64,000 nt of DNA from Paraconiothyrium sp. Pb-2020 (Eukaryota > Ascomycota > Dothideomycetes > Pleosporales > Didymosphaeriaceae), in NCBI GenBank assembly GCA_022419385.1, contig JAJUBI010000004.1:186001-250000 (forward strand), given 5' to 3'. Below the pieces are notes generated by a model. The model was not told the DNA's origin. It searched no databases and saw only the letters and a program-made list of their open reading frames with translations. The position numbers and the translations under genes were made by a program. Positions 35,432 through 48,330 of this stretch are shown one piece after another (within the stretch, counting starts at the first letter, position 1; each line of letters opens with the position of its first letter).

Positions 35432-36757
35432 ATGGGCGGCACATTGGACTCCTTCCTCTCTTATCTTCGCGTTCCTTTGATCGCCTCCTCGGGGATTGCT
35501 GCTTTGCTCAGCGGAGTCCTCTACTTCAAACAAAAGTAAGTAATCACGACCGTTGCTCTCCAGGGCTGCATAGACGATGCAGAGGCCGGAAACCTGGGAT
35601 CTCGGTACTGTCCGTTCTATATACGTTGTTTCTGATCCAGTCAGCGAAATCATTTATGCAAGGAACTTTCCGCCCGATGCTCGAACCAATGTACCCCGCC
35701 CTGCGCAATTTGGCATACCCGACTTCGAAGAGCTCTTCATTCCTACTCCTGACGGGGAATCGCTGAGCGCCTTCTACATACGCGTAAACCGGGCTCAGTC
35801 ACGCAATGTAACGCTACTGATGTTTCACGGCAATGCTGGCAACATTGGCTACCGCCTACCTATAGCCAAAGTGCTAGCGGAGGAGCTGGGCTGTAAGTAA
35901 ATTCGCTTCCCGCAGCAAATGCTTCCGCATCATACGCCTTCAGTGTTTTGGGTTGGCAGATCATCACGAAGATCACCTGAGAGATTGTACACTACGATGT
36001 CCCACGGAGTAAGGTGTAACTGACATTATCTGGCATAGGCAACGTCTTCATGCTGCAATACCGAGGCTACGGACTCTCCACAGGAACACCTAATGAAAAA
36101 GGCATCAACATTGACGCACAAACTGGTCTGGACTACATCAGAAACCGTCATGAGCTACGGAGCACACGCATCGTGCTCTACGGGCAAAGCTTAGGAGGTG
36201 CGGTCTCTATTGGCCTGGCCGCTAGGAACCAAAAGCAAGGCGACATTGCTGGTGTAATCTTGGAGAACACTTTCACGTCGATGCGTAAGATGATTCCATC
36301 GTCAGTATTTCCCTTTAAAACCCGGCAACGAACATTGAAAGCATTCTGAGATATGCCACTTCGAGTGTAGTACATGGCACCTAGCTCGTGTGGCAAAGCT
36401 AACCCTTTTTGGAACCATGCTGACATCAATCAGAGCTCTGCCTCCCGCAAAATACCTCGCACCTTTCTGCCATCAGGTATGGCCTAGCGAGGATTTGCTG
36501 CCCCAGATAAAGGACGTTCCCATGCTATTCTTGAGTGGGCTGCGAGACGAGATTGTGCCGTAGGTACTGACGTTATGAATGTAGTCGTTTGCTTACCTGT
36601 CAACAGTCCATCGCACATGAGTAAGCTATATCAAGTTTGTCGATCGACACCGAAAGTATGGCGGGAACTACCGAACGGCACACACAACGACTCTGTTTCT
36701 GAACCCGGGTACTTTGCCTACATCGATGGATTCCTCTCTGAGCATGTTAGCAAATGA
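35432..36757 (+). CDS. Bem46-like alpha/beta hydrolase (ABHD13/ABHD17-like)
   Basis: Membrane-associated serine hydrolase of the BEM46 family, linked in Neurospora to hyphal polarity and in animals to depalmitoylation or lipid turnover. Five exons (35432-35535, 35645-35892, 36039-36300, 36434-36559, 36607-36757) give 296 residues; introns are 47-146 bp. An N-terminal hydrophobic segment (IASSGIAALLSGVLYF) should anchor it. The fold shows MLFHGNAGNIGYR-type oxyanion sequence (MFHGNAGNIGYR), the YRGYGLSTG strand, the nucleophile GQSLGG, the acidic residue in LSGLRDEIVP, and the His in LPNGTHND, completing a Ser-Asp-His triad. All exon joins keep known family blocks intact. Physiological substrate unknown. 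Confidence 0.93.
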
Positions 36758-39586
36758 GTGCCGTGGGCGACCGGAACAGACGACGATGCTCTTGCAAGCC
36801 CGCATCCGTATACATGCTCCACTATTGGCTCAGGATGGCAAGGCCAAGGCACGCAGAGGCTGACACGGCAGGCACTGTATGTTCAGAGCCGCTGATGTCG
36901 GTGGTTTGTTTTATGAAGCCCACGATGCGTGTGACACGAGGAGTCGAAGCATGTCGGAGAATTTTGCGCTCGCGTTCCGCAGTGTTGGGGCGTGCGAACG
37001 GTCTCTGACAGTCGGAAGTCGGAATGCTGTGTGTCAGGACGCGCTAAGCGGGAGGCTGTGCGTGCTGACCGTTGGCATCCGTAGTATGGGTTGGATGTAG
37101 ACGACGGAGGAGACCAAATGAAGGCGGCTCGGAGAGGCCTCCTGCTCGAGTGATTCAGCAACGCAGACACGTGTGACATGCCGTGAGGACGCGTGCTAAA
37201 GATGGAACGGACGGGGCCCAGATGCACCCATGCGTCGGGCTGGCTGATGCGCGGGGTGTGAGAGGATCGCCAGGGGAACGACGATCCACGGCCGGCGTTT
37301 GGTTTGCTGGTGAGGATGGCGGCGAGACAGGAGGGCGGCCGTGGGAGTGGCGAGGGCATGACGAGGCGGCCGGTGCGGTTGCGTCACCACGGGCAGCCGT
37401 GCGGGGCCAGGGCAGTTGCAGCGACGAGGGCACGGCAGGGCAGTTCAAATCACAATGTGCCGACAGCGACGGCAGCAGACGCAGACGCAGACGCGAACGC
37501 GAACGCGACGCAGGGCTCTCGGCCGGCGGCAGCAGCAGGACGGTTCGCGCTACGTCTCCGCGAAAGGCTGCTCAAGGGATGCAGTACGAGAGGTCGTATA
37601 CCGTGGACTGGACCCTGGGCCGGCGGACGCCACAGTAGCGCCACAGTAGCTCCGCGCGCTACGTCAGTGGGGCGTCAGGGACGCCACGCCATGATCGGGA
37701 TTTGCATCTTGTCCATGCGCCGCCATGCAAAAGACGCATCGACAATCCAGCCGCCCTGCTCCCGCGCGCCCACCGCTCCCCTGCTCTCCTTTCCTCTCCT
37801 CGCCGCGACCGCGCACCGCTGCCATCAGGCTCCGACCATGCGCCGCGCACGCCTGTCGCCTCCGCGCACGTCAGATGTCGCGCCCTGCCCGCCTGCCAGC
37901 GCGGCCTCTGCGTCCGCTGCTAGGGCAAGATTGCCCATGCGGGCGCTGTGCGGCTGTGCAGGCCGAGCTCCGTCGATCTCGGGCAGATTGAACGTCGTCC
38001 GCCCTGAGGAGCCGGCGGCCAGGCCGGGACGTGGCAAACTCGCTGTCGCCCGTTCCATTGGGCCGCCTATCTTCCGCCATCCTGCTGCCGTCGTCTGTCG
38101 AGCGACCGCCGAGCCAGTGCCGAGCGGCTCTGATTGGAGCCACCCGAGGCGGGCATCACGCTATCCGTGGTGCCTTGTCTGGCTACAGGGACGAGATGTG
38201 GCGTACTCGCACTCGGCCTTGCCCTCTGCCCTGTCCTCCCATTCTGGACGCCTCCCGAACGTCGTTCGTTGCCTGTCTTGTCCTCCACCGCCACAGCTGC
38301 CCTCCGTCATGGTGCCACGCCCGTGACACCGGCCACGCGCGCTGCTGGAAGCCGAACTCTTTCTGGATACCCTAGTGCTTGTCTCCGCACCTAGTGCTGT
38401 GGCACTTGCGCTGCCCGTCCTTGCTGGCAGCGAGCACTTTCTCGGATGGGTCCTCATAATTACTTCATGATTCGAACTAACTGAAAAAAACATTGTCCAA
38501 TCAATCTGTTGGCCCGCCTATAACACTGCAATTGTGAACCTCCGTTGCAAACTCCTATGCTTTGTTGAGAGCTGTTCGACTACAAACTTACCGCCAGCCA
38601 CCACAACTATAATTGCTCTTCTGCATTGGCTTTGCTATCTCGACTTCTACACTTCGTTTCAGCGGTTCTGCAGGGTACATCTAGGGTAGATGGGCCCACT
38701 AAGCTTTGCACAAGTCGTCCAGGATCAGCTTCCGGCCCTTGGACAAGTCTAGAAAGTCGCCTACTCGCCACACTCTTACCAGCGCAAGTAGCTTTTCGTC
38801 CTCTTCATCGCGTTCGCCTACCGAGCCCCCATTCCCAGCCTGTTCACAATTTTGGAGATCCTTTCGCCTCCAGAACGTCGGTTCGGGCCCTGTCGCTCCA
38901 CAGCCATTCCAACAGCCACAGCCTCCAGGTCCCGGGCCCAATCAGACCACAGGAACCCACACAACCGAGAGGCAATCGAGGCAGAAGGCTTGCAAAACCT
39001 CGTGCGGCAGTCCCGCCCACATTAGGCCGTCTAGCGAACCCTTCTCAAGCTCCTTCGCCTCTCCGGCCTCTAAGGTTCCACCCACGGCCACGCTTTGCCA
39101 TTCTTATCGTCGGTGCCGTTGTGTCGTCAAACCTCATAAGGCGTCAAAACGTACATCGGCCGTTTGAGTGGTCACCTACTCCTAACCATCATCTTCGTTC
39201 CGCTCCAAGCGAGCTTCTTCATCCCAGCAGTACCTCGACCGTCGCTGTTAATCTTACCTCATCTGGTCTCCCCTTGTGCTCGCTTCTTTTTTTACATTCT
39301 GGCGGTCGCTGTCTTTCATCCCATTGGCATACAGCTTGCGAGGTTCGTCTCCCACAGCCTCTACTTTCGGTTGTCTGTCATTCCGGCTCGCCACTTCGAT
39401 CACCTCTTGCTCTGATATAGGTCCAGGTATGTGTCGAATTTCATGATTGTAGTCGCGTCGAAACTATTCGAAAGTTCTGTTCATTTGTCATTTGTCGTTC
39501 GCTTTCTTGGTCAAAAATGGGCTGACATGGCCTTCGTCTGGGTACAGCAGTGGATTGCTCTTCCAGTCGTTATCGAAGAACCACCA
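36758..39586. other. Gene-poor 2.8-kb interval; 3' part probable 5' UTR of the YTH gene
   Basis: 36758-38400 is GC-rich with long overlapping open frames on both strands, which GC-rich random sequence produces; none has recognisable motifs. From about 38600 the plus strand is pyrimidine-rich, a common look for fungal promoters and 5' leaders. A likely 5' UTR intron lies at 39427-39547 (GTATGT donor, CTGAC branch site, TACAG acceptor), shortly before the YTH gene ATG at 39587. A long non-coding transcript cannot be excluded. Confidence 0.5.
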
Positions 39587-41659
39587 ATGGGTGACCTACC
39601 AACTGGGTCCAGCCCACAAGCTTTGGACATCACGGCAACTGGTCTTGCTCGTGATGATCTCCAAGGTCATTCACACAAGCCCTCGGGCGTCAGGTCTCCC
39701 AGCAGCAACACGCCCTTTTACTCTCAGCTAATCTCGATTCCTCAATCGCAATTACGGCCCGACCTTCGTTCTCCCGCACATCCAAGCAGCCCGCATTACC
39801 CACAAGGCCACAGTGCAACACCCCTAAACATGGGTGCTATGGCAGGCTCACTTCCAGACTACACTTTAGTCGACGGTGTGCAACCGCAGCATACCCAGCG
39901 ACAATTATCTGGCGCATCGACGTCCGCACTCGTCTATCAGCTTCAGCAGAATCTTCAAGTGCATGGTCAACCCTCCAACGCGCTTCCCATTCAATCTGGT
40001 TACGGCCCTAGCTTCGGTGCTGGCCAATTCCAACCAAATTACATGCCAACGCAAGCTTCCTCTCACACAAACTACACTGCTTTCCCCCCTAACCAGCAAC
40101 GCGGGCCAGGACCTAACCCAATGCAAGGGGCTTACCCAAATTATTCCCAACAATCGCCGTATCTTTACTACCCTGCGCCATATGGGACACAACACTTTGC
40201 ACAAGGGTTTTCCGGGCAAAATGCGCAGACTCCGGCATTGTACGGTAGACGGCCGAGTCTTACTTCTTCGCATGTCCCACTGCCTGGTCAGAGCATGGAT
40301 ATGTCCGCGCAAGATGGGTTGTTCTCTCCTGGGCATCGCACAACTTCCGGCGCGGTACAAGGAGATCCCTCAATGGGATGGATACCTGGTGGGCAATTTG
40401 TACAACCTGGCGGTGAGCGTCGAACCTTGACATGAGAATGCAGAACGTTGCTAATGGTTGATTCTGTAGGCATTCTGCGCACTGGCGTTGTCAGCTCTAT
40501 CCCTCGTGGTCCTCCCCGAAAGCCTAAACAATCTGGTCATGCACTTTGGGTGGGCAATCTGCCTCCAGGAACGACGGTCATAGCTTTGAAAGACCATTTC
40601 TCGCGCGACGCCACGAAGGACATCGAGAGTCTTTTTCTCATATCCAAAAGCAACTGCGCGTTCGTCAATTACCGCACCGAGACATCATGTACTGCAGCTA
40701 TGCATAGATTTCACGATTCCCGCTTCAATGGCGTTAGGTTGGTGTGTCGGCTTCGTCGTAGTTCTGCACCGGCTTCTGGCGTGCCCACAGGACCTTCAGC
40801 TATGGTTGGGACACAAACGACGAACGCATCTCCACCAACGTCACCCCGAGACGCTCAAGGCGAGGGATCACATGGGGATACAGAGGCTAATATCGCCGCT
40901 CATACGAGTGACGCAATTGCCCGGGAACCTGCCGGCGCTTCAGACAAGTATTTTATTGTCAAAAGTCTAACGTTGCAGGATCTCGAACTCAGCCTCCGGA
41001 ACGGCATCTGGGCTACTCAGTCTCATAACGAAGAGGCGTTGAACACCGCCTTTGAGGTAAGTCTTCGTGGCTACTGTGAGTGTTAGGTGGAACTGACAAT
41101 ATAAAAGACTGCTGAAAATGTGTATCTTATCTTCTCTGCGAATAAGTCTGGCGAGTACTTTGGATATGCTCGCATGGCATCTCGTATACTAGAAGACGAT
41201 GGCCAGCTGATCGGCTCGGTACCTAAACCAGACAACATACTTGAGGCAACCGATATCCCGAAGTCCATACCCACACTTGCTACAGAGTTTGCGCCCAGAG
41301 GCAGAATAATCGACGATTCAGCAAGAGGTACCATTTTCTGGGAGGCAGCACTCACGGATTCCGAAGGTGAGGAAGATCAACCGGACAAGGAAGATGCACA
41401 AGTAGATGGAGAAGCTCCAGTTGTTGCTCAGAGTTGGGGGAAGCCCTTCCGGATTGAGTGGATCTCTACCACTCGTTTGCCGTTTTATCGCACACGAGGG
41501 CTTCGAAACCCCTGGAACGCCAATCGCGAAGTTAAGATTGCGAGGGATGGGACAGAGCTCGAGCCTGGTGTTGGAGAGCGACTTCTTCAGATGTTCCGCG
41601 GGCCTAGCTCTATTCCAATGGCGCAGCCCTCCATGGGTGTTCATATGCGACCTTTCTAA
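39587..41659 (+). CDS. RRM and YTH domain protein, probable m6A RNA reader
   Basis: Binds N6-methyladenosine in RNA through its YTH domain. Exons 39587-40412, 40470-41056 and 41108-41659 with 57- and 51-bp introns give 654 residues. The N-terminal 275 residues are Gln/Pro/Tyr-rich and disordered. An RRM follows (ALWVGNLPPGTTVIALKDHF, then SNCAFVNYRTETSCTAA). After a Ser/Thr-rich linker the YTH domain starts at KYFIVKSLTLQDLELSLRNG, with IWATQSHNEEALNTAF, VYLIFSANKSGEYFGYARM, FRIEWISTTRLPFYRTR and VKIARDGTELEPGVGERLL. The first cage tryptophan is in IWATQ. An acidic insertion separates the two YTH halves. The start is the first ATG after the probable 5' UTR intron; upstream in-frame residues look like intron. 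Confidence 0.92.
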
Positions 41660-43792
41660 GCCAGCGCCAGCTACGTTAAGTGGCATGATTCGGTTATGTC
41701 TCAGACACATACGAACATGATGGACACAGATAGGTGGCGATGTATACCATATTGTGTTGGCGTACTCTCGCCGGACAGGCTTTCGGCATACGTTTACCAG
41801 TCGATACGACTCGATGAAGCAACGATTACGACAGAAACGGAAACATGCGAGATCCCATAGCTTTGCAGGTCATGAAGACTCCTAATTTTTCATCGCTGTC
41901 TCCTTCCGATCCTTTCTGCAGCGTACCTTCGATTCACTACTTTGTAACATATTGATGCATTGCGATATTTGGGAGCGTTGACATGTGTGTAAAGTAATAA
42001 TAATCGCACAAGTTCCTGTAATATCCACCTTTTCCATCCTTACCTTCGTCGGCTGTTCTTTTGATCAACGCCGTGACGAGCCTACTGGTAGCCAGTACTT
42101 AGAGACTCGACGGTGTCTAGGACGGCACGAATAAGAAACACATCCCCTTGTGACTCGACAGCGTATGGCCACTCGCCCTGTGGCAAAGCCCTTATGATTC
42201 AACGTATCACGCGACATTAGACCATCCTTTGAGCCCCAACTCGGCTCACTCGTTCTGCTCTACGACAATGCCGGGCTCTTTGTGGACTTTGGATTTACTT
42301 AGACGCTGGACATTTGCCATGCCACATCGGATACATTCCTGTAAGCATAGTGGCAATTTTCTGCTGTAACCAATGGCAGGCAGAAGGCTGAGGCAACGGC
42401 TCAACAAGCTCACAACGGCTCGACCCTGTGGAAGCGCCATGTGGGTCCGCAAACCTCCATCGGCATGAGACATGACAGCATTCGCTCCACAGGCCATGCT
42501 ACATGCACCGAAAGCAAAGACTTTCTCCGACATCAGACGATGGCAAACACGTCTCCACGCACGCCGCACGCCGCATGTCGCAAGCGAGCGATGGCAGTGT
42601 CCTCTCGCGGGCCACGCCGCCGTGGGTGCACCAAGACATGGTCTGAAGACAGATGCAGGCCCAGAACGCGTGCTCGAGTCTGGTTCTTTTCGGATGCAAT
42701 TGTCAGAGCAGGTCGGCGGTCACACCTCGTGACTTGGCCAGACGGCGACATCTCCGCCGGCGATACATGTGTATATGTACTGTACGAGTCTGTCCTACCA
42801 CACCGACCCTCTGCACCGGGTCCTCCACGTGTCGCCGTGTCGTGTCGACGTGATGTTCCAGCCCAGTCCGCTGCGGGCCCTGCTGGCTGGTATGTGTAGC
42901 CCTCCACCATGCGCTGCGCCCGGGAACTCGATTTTCCATGCTCATCTCTCCTGCGGTCTCGAACGACCTGGACTTGGGCCCGCTATCTCCTGTTCCCAAT
43001 CCTCTACAGCTCTGCGAGACATGTCCGCTTTGCAAGCCGCAGCGCAACTCGTCCACAAGCACGCGTCCATCTAGAACTTCTGCGACCGGAAAGGCCTGAG
43101 CGCCGCGTTGGGATTTTCCCCTCAACATGCAAATTGCATCTTGTCGATGAGGGACCGTGCGCTGCAACGATGACATTGTGGCGGTGCGCGCTAGTGGCCA
43201 CCTCAGCCTTGGTACTTCAACGTATTGCAATCATGTAACCGTGGGCTAGGCTACAATATATGCCGTGGTGTGTCGTTTCACTTTTTCTTCCCGTGTGCTG
43301 GTGTCATGGCTGACTACCATGTTTGGAACAACTGGAGCGGAAATGCCCGCTCAAAAGCCTTACTGCGCTGCTCGTGACGAGCTATTGGCAAGCAGATGTT
43401 ATCAAGAACCGGTTGGTTCGCAATCCGTGGCTGGCGTCGGACGATTATGAAACCATATCTATTGAGCAAGCCAAACCATTAGTACCTATTTGAAGCACAA
43501 GCGGATATCAATGGCGCATGTCCTGACCATTCCGAGCTCCTTTAAGCTTTTGTAACACACCTATCCATCATCGTCCCAGGGCTTGCAACAGATACAAGTG
43601 TCCAAAACGCCGACCAAATAAATTCTGACCTGACAGTGTTAAAAACCGACTTCGCCGGATGCGATGGGTAGATTTCCCACCAACCTCAAAGGATCCGCAA
43701 CGTCTCGCAGTGAACAGTGATTAACTCATAAGCGGTCGTCGTCTAACACTCTTCGTGAGATTTGTAAGCGACCGTTTGGCACCATGACGAGC
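41660..43792. other. Intergenic 2.1-kb region without supported genes
   Basis: Convergent 3' ends of the YTH gene and VelB border it. Several 60-150 codon frames overlap on both strands around 42440-43240, a GC-rich patch, but none has a motif. No tRNA or repeat recognised. Confidence 0.5.
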
Positions 43793-45053
43793 TTAGTCGT
43801 CGTTGTCGTACTCAGCCTGATTGCTGAGGTTTTTGGGTCCATCTTTACGAATAGGAATTTTGATTCCTTGGCTTGCAAAGGTCTTGCTGAGAGGAGTGCT
43901 TTCTATGACGCCAGGGAACTTTTTGGCTGAGTAGACTTGGAACTGGTCTGAGAAGCAAGTGGCTAGAACGGGAGCACGACCGGTATTGAGAGTATTGTTT
44001 CCCGCACCATTGCCGACATCAACAAAGTTCATCTTCAACCTGCACCCGTTAGCATGTAATCAGGTACAAACTCGTACGTGTATGCGTACCTGAAAGTGCC
44101 CTCGGTTCGCACTGATAGATCTTGAAGCACAAACCAGAACCCGAGCTGGTTTTCCGTGTCGGTGAGTTTGAAGGCGTTGACCGAGAGACTTCCAATAAGG
44201 TTCCTGGTGAACATGCCGACAGTGGAGGCGGGCGCGGGCAGCGGAGCCATGGGCATCGAATTGGGGGCGTAAGCAGTGCCAGCGTAGGGATACCCTTGAG
44301 TGGGGGCCGGGTAGCCGCTGTATGCAGGCATATTAGCTGCGGGATAGGCAGGCTGAGGCATGTGCCTTCCGTATGCGTCGACTTGCGGCATGCCGGCCAT
44401 GACCTGCGGCATATACATGGGCGGGCGCTCCATGGGTGGCGGATAGGAGGTCGTGGTGCTGCTCGAGATGCTAACGGTAGGGGCGCCGCTGCTATGGCGC
44501 ACAAGGTTGACCTCGCGGGCACCGTCGGCATCCCAGAGATCGACCGTCAGGACAAAGAAGGTGCTGTCTATGTCGTTGGCATCGACCTCCTTACCCGTGG
44601 CCGCATCGCACACGATGAGGCGCACGCAGGGCGGTGGAGTGATGGGGCGGCGGTCCTGCCATTGGTCAATCACATGCGATAGGAGGGCGCGCGAACAATG
44701 CTCACCTTGTCTCCGAAGCCGCACATACGGGCGCGAATGGGCTGCTGTTCGACCACGAGCCTGTACAGGGTCAGCTAAGTGCGGTTCTGGCAATGGAGAG
44801 GATTCACGCACCGGTACACCTTGCCGTTCTTGGTGCCGGCGACAGGCTGCAGATGGTCGGTCCGGTAGACAGGCACCGGCTGCTGCTGCTGCTGGTGCGG
44901 CGGGAGGTGGTTCATGGCGGGCTGGTCCTGGACGGGCGGCAGCGTCGGCAGCGCGGGCTGCGTGTCTGGCTTCTGGTGTGCGAGGGGAGGTTGCGGTTGC
45001 GGTTGCGGTTGCGGTGCTGGGACAGGATACTGGGTGTTCTGGCGGGAGTACAT
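43793..45053 (-). CDS. velB: Velvet family regulator VelB
   Basis: Light- and development-responsive transcription factor that pairs with VeA, VosA or LaeA-VeA to control sporulation and secondary metabolism. Exons 44812-45053, 44706-44760, 44090-44655 and 43793-44039, introns 50-51 bp, give 369 residues. The N-terminus is Pro/Gln-rich. The velvet domain begins in exon 1-2 (VYRLVVEQQPIRARMCGFG), then DRRPITPPPCVRLIVCDA, STFFVLTVDLWDADGAREVN and LVRHSS. A Pro/Tyr/Met-rich insertion of about 90 residues separates this from the second half (VGMFTRNLIGSLSVNAFKL, LGFWFVLQDLSVRTEGTFR, FPGVIESTPLSKTFASQGIK). The split velvet domain with a disordered insert is the typical VelB layout and separates it from VosA and VeA. 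Confidence 0.95.
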
Positions 45054-45890
45054 GGCGTCGAGGCTCTAATGGGCGGCTGGGGGATGCTGGGCTGCCGCGC
45101 AGTCTGAGAGGGCGCTACAAGGCGGCAAACTGCGTTTCCGTGGGTGGGCGAGGGACGACGGTGGAGAGAGTGGAGAGGAGCGCGCGCGTTGGGAGAGGAA
45201 TAACACGTGCGGCCAGTCAAGCTACTGCAATCGCATTGTCTTTGTCCGTGACGCCCAACAGAAGGCGCCGCCCGTTGGTTCAGCGCTGCCGCGAAGCCTG
45301 GCGCGTCGCACAGCAGCCGGAGCCCGCCTCAGCGTCGTCGACGTCTGCGGTGCTGTCGAGGTACCGGCGCGCTCGTGGTGGCGGGCGCATGCAACGCGGG
45401 GAAGAGGCGGGTGCGGGTGCGGGTGAAGGTTTATGCGTATGCGTGCCCAAGCTGCTGTCAACGGCGCGGCAAGGGCTGAGATGTGCGGGCGGGTATTTTC
45501 GGCCGTCGCACTGGGAGTCGTCGTCGTCGTCGTCGTCGGCGTGTAGTAGTAGAGGTCGAGGTCGCCTTGTCGTTGCGCCGGGCGCGGACTCGGCATGAAA
45601 CATCCACGTCTCGCTACAGCAGTGCCTGTCTGACTCGAGCCGCTTTCCATAAGCGCGCAACATGTGCATCATGCAAAAGGTATAATGATACATCCTATCT
45701 ACACTGCTCCGCCCGTTGCCAAGTGAGACTTTCTATTGGATCCATGGTCTAAATGCGGCACGACGACCTGCCCGCGCACCCAAAGCTGCAGGTCAATCTG
45801 CGTGAGTTCCATTCCCAAGGATGCTGCATGCCTCGACGGGAATTCAGCGTTTACATGCATCAGCGTGCATCCAATCATTCCCCAGCCCCG
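45054..45890. other. VelB upstream region with a (GTC)n trinucleotide run
   Basis: An 837-bp interval. A run of seven GTC triplets lies at about 45517-45538. An open frame on the plus strand crosses VelB into this region but is a GC-rich shadow. It holds the VelB promoter and the Hel2 3' UTR. Confidence 0.6.
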
Positions 45891-48330
45891 CTAGCCAAAG
45901 TGGAAAAGCGTTTGCTTCTTGTTCTTGTTGCCCTTCTTCTTCCCGCCTCCAGCTTCCTCCCCAGCTGCTGCCAGCGCTGTGCTGCTTGGAGCCAGCCCGC
46001 CTGCCGCGCCCCACGCACTAGCCGGTGTGTTGCGACCGCTATTGTCCCTTCGAACGCCTGCTCCTGTGTAGCCAGGGCTGAAGAAGGTGCTCGTTGGCTT
46101 CGGAGCAGCGGGTAAAGCAGGGAAGGCGTCCGCAAGGCTGGTCTTGTTCAAGGCCACCGACGATGCAGCACGGGACGGCATGGGCGAAACGCGAGGGGAT
46201 GCCGAAGATGTTGCCCAAGGCGTCTGGCCTGGTTTCGCTCCGATACGGTTCGACGACGCTGCAGGTAGGGCAGGAAACATGCTGCTGGGCGCTGCGTTGT
46301 TCCAGCTTGCATGCCTGTTGACTGCTGACCGTGACGACTGCACGGTAGAGCTCTTCAGCTTCAACACTCTAGATCCTCCGTGCGCTGCTGGCCCGCCGTT
46401 GAGTGACTGGCCTGTGGCCGATCCAGGAAGGGACGGATAGTCTTCGTTGATCGCCTTCCAATCGCTCCATGCCTTCAATAACCCTTCGCGCTTTGGCTGG
46501 ATTTCGAATATGTCCGCCAACTCCTTTACCAATTTGCCCAGCTCAGTAGAACTTGTGTCAAAAAGCGCGAAGAAGCCTTCAATCAGTTGCGTGGCTGTTA
46601 TCTTGGAGTTGCGATAGCCCGAAATGCTTGAGCGAAATTCCTGCAATTTTGCCTGGTCGTTACGCAGCATGTTCGAAGCTCTTTCCGTCACCGCACTATG
46701 TCGTAGCAAACGTGCCTGCTCCTGGGGGGTCTGCGGCACGGCGTTTGACGCGGGGGTACCCAGGTCTATTTGGCCGGTACCGTTCGAAACATCGTTCGCA
46801 GATGCCCTCACCGGGCGTGCTACGGTCACGGTGGGGGGGTCGTTCGCAGACGGGCGAGGTCGAGCTGCAAATGCTTCCATGGGTGTAGGTCTTGTGCTAA
46901 GACTTCCATCCAAAGGTGTTCCAGACCTAGACGATGCATTCTGCAAAGCCATCTGTCGCTGATATGCAAGCTCGGCCCTGGTCATTGGCTGAGCCGATGA
47001 TGGCGGTAGCGGTTCTGAGTTTGGATCTCGTCCTCGGCCCCCCCTACCACCTCTTCCATCCCTACCTACGCGACCACGCCTTCCGTCCTGTTCTTGCTCG
47101 TGAGACCGCAATTGGAACCCCGACATATCCACTCTCCGAGCATCTCGCAGCGCGTCCTTTGTGAGTCCGTTCGGGTGTGACTCCAGCTGATGTGCCTTCA
47201 GATCCATCTCCGAGTCAAAAACAATGAACTTTTTCTCCAGACACTCCCTGTCTGGGCAAAGGAAATGGCCTTTCCGAAAATGATCTTCGAGATCGTTGTA
47301 GTCAAGATAGTACTGCGGCTTTCTGCCCTCGTTTCGGCGATCGCAGAGATGACAGCGCTCATGTTTTTCCCTGCAATGCGTATACAGTTCGTCGTCACCG
47401 TAGAATCGTTGTCGACAGAAACCACATTCGGGGTGACCCTTGAATCCGCTTTGATCAATTGCCCCAGGGTTGTCGTCTCCGAACTTCTGGTGCTTCCGAA
47501 GTTCGGCAAATGTGAAGAGCTCGTGCTCATGCGTGAAGACTTTCTTGTTTCGTGTACAAAGATCGCTGGTCAGATCAGTATATCACCCCGGACACAGGTA
47601 ATCGCCAATTTCATAGCACGTACCACATGACCTTTCCATGCGCTGTCTTGACATGTCGGTGCAAGTCTGGCCAGCCCAGACAAGCAACATCGCAGTCGCC
47701 ATCTGGGCAGTTATATTGAAGCAACAATCGAGTGTCGTCATATGTCTCGAGATTTTCGAAGCGAATTCCAAGATTGTCGTCAGATCTAAAGAAATCTGCG
47801 TTCCCAAACGACTCGAAATTCTTGGTCGGATCGTCTGTGAAGATCACATGGTCGGACTCAGTCCTGCAATGTGCACAAGTTTTCGTCTTGTATAGCGCCC
47901 GTAACCGTAAGGAACAGATATGGCAGGAGCGGTGGTTGCAGGGTGCGACAGCTGTGTGTTGGACGGGGGATGCGCAGATGAAGCACACCTCGCCTTCCTC
48001 AGCGTCTGCGTCGGCTAGCCCAATGCTCGCTGCCGGCACACCTTGCTCGTCCGGCGCGCTGGCCGCGGGCCCCTTGCCTTTCTCCAACGAGCGTCCTGCC
48101 TGATTTCCTCTGCCGTCTTGGTCTGCGCGGGTTCTGCCCCGTCCCACATGGTTGCCTCCTCTTCCGCGGCCACTCCGGCCAGTGTGTTCATGCGTCTGCT
48201 CCAAGACGCCCACATGGGACCCTCGCCCTCGCCCTCTGCCCCTTCCGCCGCGTCGAGCTGGACTGGTAGGGTTGACGCCGCCAGACGTGCCTCCGGGTGC
48301 AGACGTGGTTGCGCTCGTATTGGAGTCCAT
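45891..48330 (-). CDS. HEL2: RING and C2H2 zinc-finger E3 ubiquitin ligase Hel2/ZNF598
   Basis: Detects collided ribosomes and ubiquitinates 40S proteins to start ribosome-associated quality control. Exon 1 (47624-48330) and exon 2 (45891-47565) around a 58-bp intron give 793 residues. The first 110 residues are RGG-rich. The RING spans residues about 116-155 (CFICASPV...CNHRSCHICSLR...TCAHCRTE). A C2H2-type finger segment follows (YNCPDGDCDVACLGWPDLHRHVKTAH), then CDLCTRNKKVFTHEHELFT across the splice, CGFCRQRFYGDDELYTHCR, CHLCDRR, DHFRKGHFLCPDREC and FDSEMDLKAHQLESH. The C-terminal 400 residues are disordered with a conserved helical piece and end in a Lys-rich GNKNKKQTLFHFG tail typical of the family. 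Confidence 0.95.

Noticed and set aside
37304..38326. 340-codon open frame on the plus strand
   Set aside because: Lies in a GC-rich patch where all frames stay open; composition is noise-like, with no domain, and equally long frames overlap on the other strand.
38626..39420. 264-codon open frame upstream of the YTH gene
   Set aside because: Pyrimidine-rich leader-like sequence; overlapping frames of similar quality; no motif and no sensible splice into the YTH gene.
43400..43440. Possible tRNA T-arm (GGTTCGCAATCC)
   Set aside because: No matching acceptor, D or anticodon stems around it.
44453..45598. 381-codon frame opposite VelB
   Set aside because: Mirror of the VelB coding strand and GC-rich upstream sequence; VelB motifs are unambiguous on the other strand.
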